Positions 36,079 through 47,297 of a DNA stretch of 64,000 bases are shown in pieces. A program made the position numbers and the translations under genes. The stretch is from NCBI GenBank assembly GCA_029990175.1, contig JARKIP010000017.1:14774001-14838000 (forward strand), written 5' to 3'. The first letter of the stretch is position 1, and each line of letters opens with the position of its first letter. This stretch comes from Petunia secreta (taxonomy: Eukaryota > Streptophyta > Magnoliopsida > Solanales > Solanaceae). The notes beneath the pieces are model-generated. The model worked only from the letters and a program-made list of their open reading frames with translations. It ran no database searches and was not told the DNA's origin.

Positions 36079-37588
36079 ATGGCTGAGAATCTGCATCAAG
36101 AACGAAACAACATGGCAAAGTAGCTTCAGACAACCAGTTCTAGTATGGGTATTTTGCAACCGCAAAATGATGATGTTGAAGAACATGTGGTCCAAAGGAA
36201 TAGGATTGTCAACTTTGTCAACACTAGCAAACCTTTACCAAATGCAAGCTCTACCTCCAATCTACCCTACTTAACAATGCCTTATTCCCAATGCCTATAC
36301 ATACCGTATATCTACAAATCCCACAAGAATATCTTACCAATCCAAATGCTTGGCCAGCTGTAACTTTATACCAACCACCTTTTGCCACTATGCCTGCCGT
36401 GGGGAGTCAATCAAATCAAGTGATAGTTCGTCCACAAAAATTGCCTAGGAAAGAGGTTGAGGAAAATGATTTGCACAACATGGATGAACGAATCCGCCAT
36501 TTGAAGAAGGTCATTAGAGATGAGTTGCGCTCAAGGAACATTCAGAGTTTATGTTATGAAGACTTGTGTATTTACCTGGACATTGAGCTTCCGTGTGGGT
36601 ACAACATACCAAAACTCAACACTTTCGATGGAAAGAGAAATCCCTACATTCATTTGAAAAATTATTGCAGCAGATTGATCGAAATTGGAAAGAATTAAGC
36701 TTTGCTGATGAGACTATTTAGTCAAAGTTTAACAGGATTAGCACACGCATGGTATACTAAGCAGGATTTTACTAAATGGCACACATGGGAGGATATGGCC
36801 CATGACTTTGTGGAACATTACAAGTTCAACATAGTAGAAGATCCTCCCTTTTTTTTATTTACGGAAGATCAAGAAGATGCCGCATGAATCTGTGACAGAG
36901 TTTGCTATGCGATGGAGGTTAGAAGCTTCTAAGATGCATCCTCCGTTGCTTGAAAACCAGCTGTTAGCAACTTTCATTGATATTCAAGAAGGTATATTTT
37001 ATGAAAAGCTACTTGTAGCCGATTTAGAGGATTTTCCCAGTTTAATCTGGTACGCCAAGATACTGGAAGAGTAGCTTCAAACCGGAAGGTTGATCAACTA
37101 CCATACTATGGTGCCAACGTTCAATCGTTCTGATACACCTGACAACATTCAGGATTCCTAGCCTTCCCAAGTGCACTATAATCACAATATACAGAATCAG
37201 TCATCAATATCAGCTTCATCAAGCACCATTTGGTCATCAAGGCATGAAAAGGTTAAGACCTCGTGCTTTCACTCCGCTGCATGAACCATTGTCAGACATA
37301 TTCGAGAGATTGAAAGAAGAAGGTCTATTGCAAGCGAAGAAAGGATGGATCCCAGAAAATCTACCTCAAGGATTTGATTTATCAAAGAGGTGTGCATACC
37401 ACTCAAATATTCAAGGCCATGACACAAAACAATGTTTGGCACTTAAGCACAAAATCCAGAATATGATTGAAAAAGGAAAGATAAGTGTGAAGCAAGAGCA
37501 AACAAGCAATTATGATCCTCCAGCTACAAATGCAATTATTATCAGAGGTGATTCATCAAAATTGGCACTAAGATATTTGAAAAGGTAA
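36079..37588 (+). pseudogene. Second gag-like module of Y
   Basis: It starts MAENLHQERNNMAK and meets a stop at 36121. It then continues in changing frames: 36145-36363 is one frame, 36291-36887 another, with later pieces at 36877-37074 and 37244-37588. Recognisable gag parts are IPKLNTFDGKRNPYIHLKNY, FSQSLTGLAHAWYTKQ, TWEDMAHDFVEHYKFN and VTEFAMRWRLEASKMHPPL. The Tat gag tail FTPLHEPLSDIFERLKEEGL leads to RCAYHSNIQGHDTKQCLALK. At least three frameshifts and several stops make it non-functional. It is not a copy of the first module. Confidence 0.85.
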
Positions 37589-37706
37589 CGTGAAGCTCAG
37601 CAAGAAGATTAAATGCCAACACTTTGTTAAAATGGCATTTACTGTTCGACTATCTTATATTTTCCTACTCTTTTGAAGTTTTGTAATGAACTATCTTGTA
37701 CCCTTT
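37589..37706 (+). mobile_element. Element Y sequence left of insertion X
   Basis: A short non-coding stretch after the gag end. It ends CCTTT at 37702-37706, the left duplication of element X, and the Y sequence resumes at 49379. Confidence 0.6.
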
Positions 37707-38557
37707 TGATGTAGGGAAAATCGAGCCTAACCACCAACCATCAAGAGCCGGGAATAAAGGATGCAAGGGTCGTGAGGTCACGAGCATTGGAGAAGCATTT
37801 GGAAGCATTTTGAAGACCAAGGGGTCGGATGACAGGCTAGGCGCCCCGCCCAAACAAACAGGCGCCCCGCCTAGATTGGGAGCTCGGCCTAAGAAGGCAC
37901 ACTGCCTCCTCCACATGCGCCCCACCTAAACACTGAGGTGCTCCGCCTCTAAGGCCATGCAGCTAGGCACCCCGTCTCCAAGCAGGCGCTCCGCCTGCCT
38001 GGCAAGTCAACCAGGCGTCCCGCCTCTTCTACCAGACGTCCGCCTCTCTGCTCCGCCCAAGTGACATATTGTCCACTTTTCCAGGCGCTCCACCCAAATG
38101 CTAGGCCCTCTGCCTACCCCCTATACAAGCCAAGACAAGACTTCTATTATAAGCGTAGTATTATTTAGTTTGACCCTGCGTGGTCTTTGTTATTATACCC
38201 AACTTGTGGGGTTATTTTAGAATTTATTTAGAAGTGTGGAACACCTATATAAACTACACTTAGCCTTTACATTTCATTAGCTAGATTTATAGATTGAAAA
38301 ATAGAATTTAGAAGAGATTAGGTCAATCTTATTGAAGCTTGGCTTCATGTATCTCTTACTTGGACAACCTAGTCTGAACCCGTGATTGGTTCAAGTTTCT
38401 TTTTCTTTCTCTCTCTTGGATAATAAAATCATGGTTTGATTCGATTATCCTTTCTTTTTTCTATTTCTGTTCTTCCCTGACCCTTATTTCTTGGTTATTG
38501 TGCTTACCTTTTTGGCTTCCGTTATCTTTGTTCCTTCTGCTCGTTTACCGTGCATCA
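37707..38557 (+). mobile_element. Element X, outer 5' LTR (LTR A)
   Basis: An 851-bp LTR beginning TGATGTAGGG and ending GTGCATCA. It closely matches LTR B and LTR C. The flank CCTTT at 37702-37706 equals the bases just after LTR C (49379-49383), so this is the true outer edge of the insertion. It carries many AGGCG(C/T)(C/T)CCGCC-like words. Confidence 0.88.
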
Positions 38558-38570
38558 ATTTAGTATCAGA
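38558..38570 (+). other. 13-bp spacer resembling a primer-binding site, between LTR A and LTR B
   Basis: ATTTAGTATCAGA resembles TTTGGTATCAGAGC, the site complementary to plant initiator methionine tRNA with its usual short spacer. It stops after 13 bases, where LTR B begins. Confidence 0.65.
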
Positions 38571-39468
38571 TGATGTAGGGAAAATCGAACCTAAGCGCCA
38601 ATCATTAAGAGTCGGGAATGAAGGATGCAAGGGTCGTGAGGTCACGAGCATTGGAGAAGCATTTGGAAGCATTTTGAAGACTAAGGGGTCGGATGACAGG
38701 CTAGGCGCCCCGCCCAAACAAGCAGGCACCCCACCTAGCTTGGGAGCTCAGCCTACGAAGGCACATTGCCTCCTCCACAGGCGCCCCACCTAAACACTTA
38801 GGCGCTCCGCCTCTAAGTCCATATAGCTAGGCGGGCCTCCACCAAGTTTGCTCTATTTTGCTCAGTTGGGGAGCGCCTTCAAGCAGGCGCTCCGCCTCCC
38901 TAGCAAGTCAGCCAGGCGTCCCGCCTCTTCCACCAGGCGTCCGCCTCCCAGCTCCGCCCTAGTGACATTCTGTCCACTTTTCTAGGCGCTCCGTCCAAAT
39001 GCTAGGCCCTCCGCCTACCCCCTGTACAAGCCAAGACGAGACTTCTATTATTAGCCTAGTATTATTTACTAGTTTGATCCTACGTGGTCTTTGTTATTAT
39101 ACCCAACTTGTGGGGTTATTTTAGACTTTATTTATAAGTGTGGAATACCTATATAAACCACACTTAGCCTTTACATTTCATTAGCTAGATTTGGAGATTG
39201 AAGAATAGAATTTAGAAGAGACTAGGTCCTTTTTGTTGAAGCTTGGCTTCATGTATCTCTTACTTGGAATCCATGGCAGATCAACCTAGTGTGATCCCGT
39301 GATTGGTTTAAGTTTCTTTCTCTCTCTTGGATTTTCAAATCATGATTTGATTCGATTATCCTTTCTTTCTTCTATATCTGTTCTTCCCCGACCCTTATTT
39401 CTTGGTTATCGTGTTTACCTTTTTGGCTTCCGCTATCTTTGTTGCTTCCGCTCGTTTATCCTACATCA
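38571..39468 (+). mobile_element. Element X, inner 5' LTR (LTR B)
   Basis: An 898-bp LTR, TGATGTAGGG to CTACATCA, directly next to the internal region of X. It is longer than LTR A mainly through an extra segment near 38835-38880. Together with LTR A it makes a direct tandem pair. Confidence 0.88.
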
Positions 39469-39487
39469 GTTTGTTATTAAAGCAAGG
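39469..39487 (+). promoter_or_regulatory. Primer-binding site of X, decayed
   Basis: GTTTGTTATTAAAGCAAGG follows LTR B and resembles GTTTGGTATCAGAGC-type sites for initiator methionine tRNA with a few substitutions. Confidence 0.6.
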
Positions 39488-40489
39488 ATCGGAATTTGTT
39501 CTTACAAACCCTCGTTCCTTGTTCATCTATCTCGTATCTTTACTTTATTGTTATTATTGTTCTTGGAGAAAATAAGAAAAACAAAAAAAATTAAAAAAGT
39601 TGAAAAATACAAAAAAATTGCTAGAAATTCATGGATTTGATGACCCGTTGATTAATTGATATAGAAGATTTTTCTATGTCATTTACCCGTTGATTTGGTA
39701 CCAATTTTACATGTTTTGGAGTTGAGAATCAAAAGATCGAAAAATTGAGACCCAACTTGAAACCCTTGTATAAACCGCTTGAATCTTGATTGTGATCTTG
39801 TTATTGGGTATTTGATGTTACAAATCATTGGGGTTTGTTTGGATTAGTAAAAAACAACTTTGGGTACCTTTGTTTTGGAGAAACGGGTTGAAAAGTATTG
39901 AGATTTTGGGTGAAAAACCACCAAAACACGTTCTTGAGAAAGCTGGAAAAATATCCCAGGCAGGCCGCCCAAATCTTAGGCGCCCCACCCACCTTGGTCA
40001 CTGCCTAACAAGGCAGGCGGACTGCCCAAGACACCAGGCGGACCGCCCAGTCCACTGGTTGTCCCGAGTAGTTTCTTTTCATGGTTTTTGGTGTTTGTTT
40101 CGCTTCCATACTTCTTGGTTAGTGTTTCTAAGGTATTTGTACTACTTTATTAAAGTAATATTTGAGATTTTAGGGTGTTGTGTGTCTTGAAGCCTTTAGT
40201 TAAAGTCGTAGAACTTGCTTGCTTCAAGTGCGCATTTAAATAGCTTCCGTACATAGAGTCACATAAACTCCATTCCGAACCATTACTTGGGTGTATTAGT
40301 TGTTGATCTTGCCATTGTGGTTACTAAGAGAACAAGAAGGTCTTGAGCGGTGAGAACAATAGAGTGTAGTCACAAAAGCCAACGACCTTGAGTGTATACA
40401 CGAGTGGAAAGAAAATTGAGTGACATCTTTTGAGTGATACACGTGAGGGAGTGAATTTGTGAGGTACTTTACTCTTTATTGTTACAACT
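39488..40489 (+). mobile_element. Untranslated leader of element X
   Basis: A non-coding leader of about 1 kb. At 39955-40060 it repeats the G/C-rich GGCGGACCGCCC-like words found in the LTRs. ORFs at 39299-39640 and 39828-40190 have no family match. Confidence 0.5.
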
Positions 40490-42031
40490 ATGGCTTCGGA
40501 TGATGATTGTGGAGGGTACGACTCATGTGGGAATGATGGAGACTATGGTTCCTAATATGATGATGATGGGTATTGCTATGACGATTCGGGGAACCAAGGC
40601 TCGTATGATGATGAAGAGGGTCACTATGATGATTATGAGGATGAAGAAGACTATAAGGCTTGCGAAGATGAATGAGAAGATTCTTATGCTTCTAGTCAAG
40701 AAAACGAAGATGGTGATGCTTCAAGGTATGATGAACCTACTTACTCTTCTTGTGATGAATTTGAACATGATGATAGTGACATAGAGAGAACGGATGATGA
40801 AGTTGATAATACGAATTGTTCATACGCATCTTCTCTTGGTGTTACTTGTGGTGTACAAGGGAATAGTAGAAGTCCTTCCATTAGTATGGGAGGAGGTGGT
40901 GGTTGTTCCATGGGAAAAGGGAAGCTCGCCTACCCTACTTGTGTTGAAGGGTTAAATGCTTCTAATTCCCATGTGAAGGGTGGATTGAGAAATGGTGTTG
41001 CCCTTACTACTAATGGAGTGTATTGCTCTAGTAGTAGTGGTAGGAGTGGTGCTATGGGCTATGGAACCAAGGCGAGAGGCACTTATGGGTTCCATAGTGG
41101 TACTCCTTCCTCGACTTTCAACAACACTTCTAATATTAGAAAAATGACGGGAAGTGGAGGTTATTCATGTGGTGTTTCTCTTGTTACAAAAGGCATAAAT
41201 TATGCTATCAATGTCGTGAGGGGTATGGGTAGTAGTAGTAGGAGTGGTGCTATAGGATATGGAACCAAGGAGAGGAGCTCTTATGGGTTCCATGGTGAGA
41301 CTCCTTCCTCGACTTTCATCAACATTTCAAATGTTGGAAGAGTGACAGGAAGTGGAAGTTATACTAGTGGTGTTGCCACTAGAGGAGGAATAAGGAAGAC
41401 CCAAGTTGATGGTGATGCTACTCTTGAGCATTCAAGTCTTTACTTGGATGTAGGTCTACAATACTTGGGTGAGCGTAGGTTCATTGTTGAGGTGAATGGA
41501 TATGGAGGCAACTTGCTCAAAATCGGTGAGACCAATGCCAATTGTATTGGCACTACTTTGGTTGATAGACTAGGGATACCATGCCAAGCTTTAGAGCATC
41601 CTTATGAGTATAATGGAATTTGGGTTTTTAAGGAAGCTTTGGTGCTCATATCTCATAGGAGTTATAAGAAGTATGTTTGGTGTGACGTGTATCCCATGCG
41701 GGATATTGATGTATGGTTAGGTGATCCATGGTTGCAAAACAAGAGTGTGCAATATAGTGTTGGGAAGAATATGTATCTTGTGAGCATCGGTCAAAGGGCT
41801 TATAAATTTGAACCTTGTCGGGTAAGGGACCAATTGCTTGCTAGTGCACGTTCCTTGGCTATTCAAGTGAGAAAGGAGCGAGAACTTCATTCCATGATTG
41901 AAAGAGTGCAATCAAGAAGTCCTAAAATCACAAGCAATGATGGGACTAGTGCAAGAAAAGAGTTGACAAGTGTCAACAAGGTGAATGTTTGCTCCCAAAC
42001 GCACACGCAAGTATACGTAGTCGACAAGTAA
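40490..42031 (+). pseudogene. Element X ORF 1: acidic N-terminus plus protease-like region, split by element V
   Basis: The frame opens MASDDDCGGYDSCG at 40490 and has stops at 40553-40555 and 40673-40675. From there it is open to 41985, where element V enters. The first 130 codons are rich in Asp, Tyr and Gly. A Ser/Gly-rich middle contains two similar blocks (GAMGYGTKARGTYGFHSGTP and GAIGYGTKERSSYGFHGETP). Codons from about 310 to 440 resemble the later half of gypsy retropepsin-like domains: TTLVDRLGIP, WCDVYPM and WLGDPW. I see no catalytic DTG/DSG, so it is probably not an active protease. The frame resumes at 46466. The role is unknown. Confidence 0.6.
41981..41985. repeat. Target-site duplication of V, left
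   Basis: GTGAA precedes the TG end of V. The right copy at 46466-46470 is ATGAA, one base different. Confidence 0.75.
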
Positions 42032-43327
42032 TAAAGTGATAAATCGAGTATCGTTCCTTCGAAGACTATTGTTACGACTGAATTCTAGCAAACAATTTCC
42101 TAAGAACTATTCAGGGATCTTTTTCCAATGGTTGAGATTTTACTAACTAAATGCAATAATTAAAAGCAAGTAACTGAAGTCAAGTAATAGAGCAAATTCG
42201 AGGTTGTTATCAATAAAAAGGGACGGTCCAGGGTCAGAGTTACGAACAATCCAGTTGAGTTTTCCAGCCGATTCTACTTCTTGATTACCTAGATTGCTAA
42301 CTAACAGGTTAATTATATTCGTGAAAACCTGTCGATTCTTCACGAGTCTATGCAAGCTACTCTAACGCCTATATCTCTATGGAGTTAAATCACATGCATG
42401 CATTAACGAAATCTGTATTTAGTTAAGCCAGGCGAATAGGTATATGTCTATCCTACCCACAAATCGATTCCCTGATGCCAAGGTTCACAATCAAGCCCTA
42501 TTCTTTCTTATTTGCATTTACAAGTTCCCTCTATCGAATTCAACTTGTAAACCGTAGATAGTGTTCAATTACCGGGCCCTGATAACCAAACAATTAGGAA
42601 CAAGAAAGAATAAACAATCTGTAATGGTAAATCAATAGGAAGAATTCAACTTTCAAACGTCAACCTTCATGTATTTACTCTAACCCTAGAACGATAGGTT
42701 TAGCTACGCATATTCATAATAACAACACAAGAATTCAAGGGAGAAATATGAAAGATTGTAATAAATGATGAAAAGGAATTAAACCCTTGGCTCAATGTGT
42801 AAGAACTCCAAAACTTGCTCCAGAAATTCGACCTCCCGTAAAAACGAAATTAAAAGACTATTTATAGTGTTTACAAATTCTTCCCATAAGTTAATGCTAA
42901 GCCTAAACTGAATTGGAAAAGTTGGAGTCACAGAACTGAAAGCCATGGGGAATTCCTCACATGGTTATGGCGTTTGGAAGTCGCGCGCTGCAGCCATGCC
43001 TCGCATGGTTAGGGCGTCTGAGAGTCTGAAGCTGCAACCATGCCACATATGGCTATGGCTTTTGGAAGCCTGAAGCTATAACAAATCCGTAGCTTGCTCC
43101 GTAGCTTTCCGTCTAATGCAATATCCCGCAGTTAGCTAAATCCATTAATTCTTGCTCGATTTTATCCATCTTCACTCCGTTTGCACTCGTATTCATCCAA
43201 ATCATTCCCTACATCGCAAACACATTAAGTGAGCGCAACAATCACAATTATTTCGTGCAATGAGCGAATAACTTATCAAAATGTGCGGAAACATTAAGGT
43301 AAAATAGGCAAATATTTCCAAACATCA
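41986..43327 (-). mobile_element. Element V, 3' LTR (left copy)
   Basis: A 1342-bp LTR in reverse orientation, reading TGTTTGCTCCCAAACG at its left and CCAAACATCA at its right on the + strand. It matches 45125-46465 with scattered substitutions. To its right lies CCAACCCACAGTTAG, which read on the - strand is purine-rich and leads into the LTR, so this is the 3' LTR. Confidence 0.9.
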
Positions 43328-45124
43328 CCAACCCACAGTTAGACCTTTGCTCGCTCTCGAACAATCACAAAAAACAACTTCCCAACTAAACCAAGACTTG
43401 ATAGAACAGGTCTACCTATGGTTATGGTTGATACCGACCATTAAACAAGAGCATAAATACATACCATGTGACCCACAACATGCCAAAAATTCACCAAGTT
43501 TTAAAACACTAGAACTACCAACCCAAGACTTCTCAACCGACTCAATGAAACCAAGTTTTCAAAAAATCACACTCATTCACTCAACAAAGGAGTCAAAACT
43601 TCACCTATCTCGCGCAAACCATGTGCCCTCACCAAATGAAATCAAGAGAGCGTCCCAACTATCACACAAAGAATATATTTCAAGAATAAATGAGGGACAT
43701 AATATAGAAAGAATTCACTCGCTCTCCAAAAGAAGTTAACATGCCATACACAACGTACCATAGGATTGCCCGTAGTGTAGGACTCCACTAATGTAAGCTC
43801 ACTCCCATCGAGATTAACTAGAATTTTACGGGTTGTACTGTAGGCTAAAGGACGGGTAGGATAAATATGGATAAATAGTGACTACCTCCCTAAGCACTTT
43901 AATACATCACTTTAATTTTTTTTCCACCATTCTTCTCAAGACCAACCAAACAACCACCCAAAAGTCTCATTTCAATTTAAGCAATCCAGTTTCTCTAACC
44001 ACAACTCCATAGACATCAAATATTTTCCAATTAAAGTGCTACAAGGAGTTAAGGGTTCAAAAAGAAGATAATTAAGAACAAAAGGGATAAGGCTTGAAAT
44101 GTGGGTGCCAATAAAAAGGTCAATAGGCTCAAAAGGGCTTAAGAAGGATAATATAAAAGGGTAGGCTAATCAAGGCTAGAAAGGCTTATCAAAGAAACGC
44201 CTGTATCATCTCCCGACTAGAGCAAACCTAGGATTTCGCTTTGAACACACACGGGGCAGGTTCTAGACATCAATATGTGGCACGGATCATAAGAAAAGAA
44301 TACTTACATCACACATGGCACACAGTTCACTAAATACGGTTTCATTCCAACTCTCGGTTCAAGCAAACAGGGCGCAATTTTGGAAATTTAAGCCCTAAGG
44401 CACAATAGTTCACAAAAGAGTCAAGTAGTTGAACCTAAGAATCTCAAGAAGGTCATTCAATATTTTCTAGGCATGCATCACAATTTTATAACCAAAAGGG
44501 ATTCACAAATAGCATATCCTAGAGTCCAAATTCACTGGTATCAAACAAACCATAGGCACCTAGCATTCTACCATTTTCCTAAAAATATTCTACTAACTAA
44601 TATTAATAAACTACTCCTAAAAATAAAAATTATAATTACCCGGTTCAAAGGTCTACCCATGGAAAAGAACCAAGGCAATAAGAAAAACCACGGGGTGGAT
44701 GACATGTACCACTAACTAAAACTAAAAAAAAAATCTTTTTGTAATTTTTTCATTAGTTTTCTAATTTTTTTCATTTTTTATATACTAAAGCAAGAAACAA
44801 ACAAAAATAAAATCGAGTGACAAAAATAAAAATTGCTAAAATTAAATACCTAAGAGTACAATCATCCATAACTTCAAAACTTTGGAAGGTTCCCCCACCC
44901 CATACTTAAAACTAAGCAATGTCCTCAATGCGGTAAATAAGGAGTGCTAGAGTAAAAGAAGCTTCCCTAAAGGCCGAAAGATCTAGCCTTTGGCGCTAGC
45001 AGTGACGCCATCTCCATTACGAACCCACCAAGCGTCCGTAGAGCAAGGGGTACTCAGACTTTCCCCAACATGTCGTTTTGATAAGGCATTGGATATGCAT
45101 GCACCCTACACGGCACCAAAAACT
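43328..45124 (-). mobile_element. Internal region of V, no coding capacity
   Basis: About 1.8 kb holding no gag, protease, RT or integrase. Parts resemble the internal region of Z near its 3' LTR (CTTTGCTCGCTCTCGAAC here, CTTTGTTCGTCCCCGAAC there), and both have a CTCAGACTT motif (45055 here). V is therefore a short non-autonomous relative of Z. ORFs at 43347-43739 and 44473-44715 have no recognisable domain. Confidence 0.75.
45102..45119 (-). promoter_or_regulatory. Putative primer-binding site of V
   Basis: On the - strand, TGGTGCCGTGTAGGGTGC follows the LTR end after AAGTTT. It resembles the TGGCGCCGTTGCCGGGGA type seen in Athila-like elements but has diverged. Confidence 0.5.
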
Positions 45125-46465
45125 TGTTGCTCCCAAACGCACACGCAAGTATACGTGGTCGACAAGTAATAAAGTGATAAATCGAGTATCGTTCCTTCGA
45201 AGACTATTGTTACGAATGAATTCTGGCAAATAATTTCCTAAGAACTATTCAGGGATCTTTTTCCAATGGTTGAGATTTTACTAACTAAATGCAATAATTA
45301 AAAGCAAGTAACTGAAGTCAAGTAATAGAGCAAATTCTAGGTTGTTATTAATAAAAAAGGATGGTCTAGAGTCAGAGTTACGAATAATCCTGTTGAGTGT
45401 TCCAGCTGATTCTACTTCTTGATTACCTAGATTGCTAACTAACAGGTTAATTATATTCGTGAAAACCTGTCGATTCTTCACGAGTCTATGAAAACTACTC
45501 TAACGCCTATATTTTTATGGAGTTAAATCACATGCATGCATTAATGAAATCTGTATTTAGTTAAGCCAGGCGAATAGGTATATGTTTATCCTACCCACAA
45601 ATCGATTCCCTGATGCCCAGGTTCACAATCAAGCCCTATTCTTTCTTATTTGCATTTACAAGTTCCCTCTGTCGAGTTCAACTTGTAAACTGTAGATAGT
45701 GTTCAATTACCGGGTCCTGATAACCAAACAATTAGGCTCAAGAAAGAATAAAAAATTCGTAATGGTAAATCAATAGGAAGAATTCAACTTTCAAACGTCA
45801 ACCTTCATATATTTTCTCTAACCCTAGAACGATAGGTTTAGCTACGCATATTCATAATAACAACACAAGAATTCATGGGAAAAATATGAAAGATAGTAAT
45901 AAATGATGAAAAAGAATTAAACCCTTGGTCCAATGTGTAAGAACTCCAAAATTTGCTCCAGAAATTCGACCTCCCGTAAAAACGAAATTAAAAGACTATT
46001 TATAGTGTTTACAAATTCTTCCCATAGGTTAATCATAAGCCTAAACTGCATTGGAAAAGTTGGAGTCGCAGAACTGAAAGCCATGGGGAATGCCTCGCAT
46101 GGTTATGGCTTTTGGAAGTCGCGCGCTGCAGCCATGCCTCACATGGTTAGGGCGTCTGAGAGTCTGAAGCTGCAACCATGCCACACATGGCTATGGCTTT
46201 TGGAAGCCTGAAACTATAACAAATCCGTAGCTTGCTCCGTAGCTTTCCGTCTAATGCCATATCCCGCAATTAGCTAAATCCATAAATTCTTGCTCGATTT
46301 TATCCATCTTCACTCCGTTTGCACTCGTATTCATCCAAATCATTCCCTACATCACAAACATATTAAGGGAGCGCAACAATAAAAATTATTTCATGCAATG
46401 AGCCAATAACGTATCAAAACGTGCGGAAATATTAAGGTAAAATAGGCAAATATTGCCAAACATCA
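45125..46465 (-). mobile_element. Element V, 5' LTR (right copy)
   Basis: A 1341-bp LTR starting TGTTGCTCCCAAACG and ending CCAAACATCA on the + strand, the partner of 41986-43327. It is followed by ATGAA, the right target duplication. Confidence 0.9.
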
Positions 46466-46798
46466 ATGAACCCAAAACCACAATCTCCAAAGCTAAGTGG
46501 TTCACCAATAAAGAAGAAGGAGACCTCAAGTGATGAGTCTCTAAGTCCTAGATTCCGGTTTGATGTTAAAAGTCCACCTACTCCGGCTATGGGTATCCTT
46601 GGGCCTCGTCCCAACTCACCCGAATATGAGAGACAAAAGATTGAGAGGAGTAAGGGAGTGACCGGTGACATTCCTCAAGTGGAAAAAAGAGAGGATGTGT
46701 TGAGTGATGTGAGTGGGATGTCACCACCCGAATCTACACCCGACCTTGAAAAGAAAATGAGGGAAAAGAGAGAGGGAAAAAGAATTGTTGAGATTTAG
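46466..46798 (+). pseudogene. Element X ORF 1, part beyond insertion V
   Basis: After V the frame resumes with AACCCAAAACCACAATC in the same phase as the codon broken at 41981. It runs 111 codons (QSPKLSGSP, MGILGPRPNSPEY, GMSPPESTPDLEKKMREKRE) to a stop at 46796-46798. Pro/Ser-rich then charged. Function unknown. Confidence 0.6.
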
Positions 46799-46881
46799 GA
46801 CACCCTTATTCTAACACTTGCTCTTTATTTTTTTCTTCTACTTGTGTTAGCTCTTGTGTAGGAATTCTTGGAGTCGAGCTG

Positions 46882-47280
46882 ATGGAGCCTCAATCATGTT
46901 CTAAGAAGGATAGGCAAGGTGAAGAAGATCTTACATGTAAGCTTCAAGGTGAAGGAATAATTCATGACACTTCAAGTGCATTGAGTGAGCAAGATGGCCA
47001 CTCAAAGGTATGTGATAGTTCTTTCCTTGAGCATGTTACTTCCTTGTCATGTGAGAGTGTTTGTGAAAACTCTATGCTAGTTGATGATTTGTATGAATAC
47101 AATGTGTTTGCAACTAGTGTAGAGACAGTTGGTCAACTTGTGTGTGATTGTGAACCACTAGTTGAGAGGGATGATAAGCCACATCATGATGTGAGCTCGG
47201 TTTTCATTGAACCTCTCTTTAGTGAAGATTCTGTAGTTGACCTTATTTGTGACCCTTGTTATGACACCCACCTATATTAG
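46882..47280 (+). pseudogene. Element X ORF 2, unknown acidic protein
   Basis: 132 codons starting MEPQSCSKKDRQGEEDL and rich in Asp, Glu, Ser and Cys (LSCESVCENSMLVDDLYEY, LVERDDKPHHDVSSVF). No domain recognised. It is followed after 17 bases by ORF 3 in another frame, so the two may be one ancestral reading frame broken by an indel. Confidence 0.4.
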
Positions 47281-47297
47281 ATAAAGGGGAAGATGAA

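Noticed and set aside
37700..39100. G/C-rich stretch that might be a CpG island of a gene
   Set aside because: It lies inside repeated LTRs of element X and recurs at 48.5-49.0 kb; no gene follows.
40479..40784. Met-rich 101-codon ORF
   Set aside because: It is the wrong frame of the ATG/GAT-rich acidic N-terminus of ORF 1 of X, which starts at 40490.
45933..46211. 92-codon ORF with three similar C-terminal segments
   Set aside because: It lies in an LTR of V and reflects a short internal repeat (GCCATGCCTC-CATGGTTA words); the partner LTR lacks the frame.
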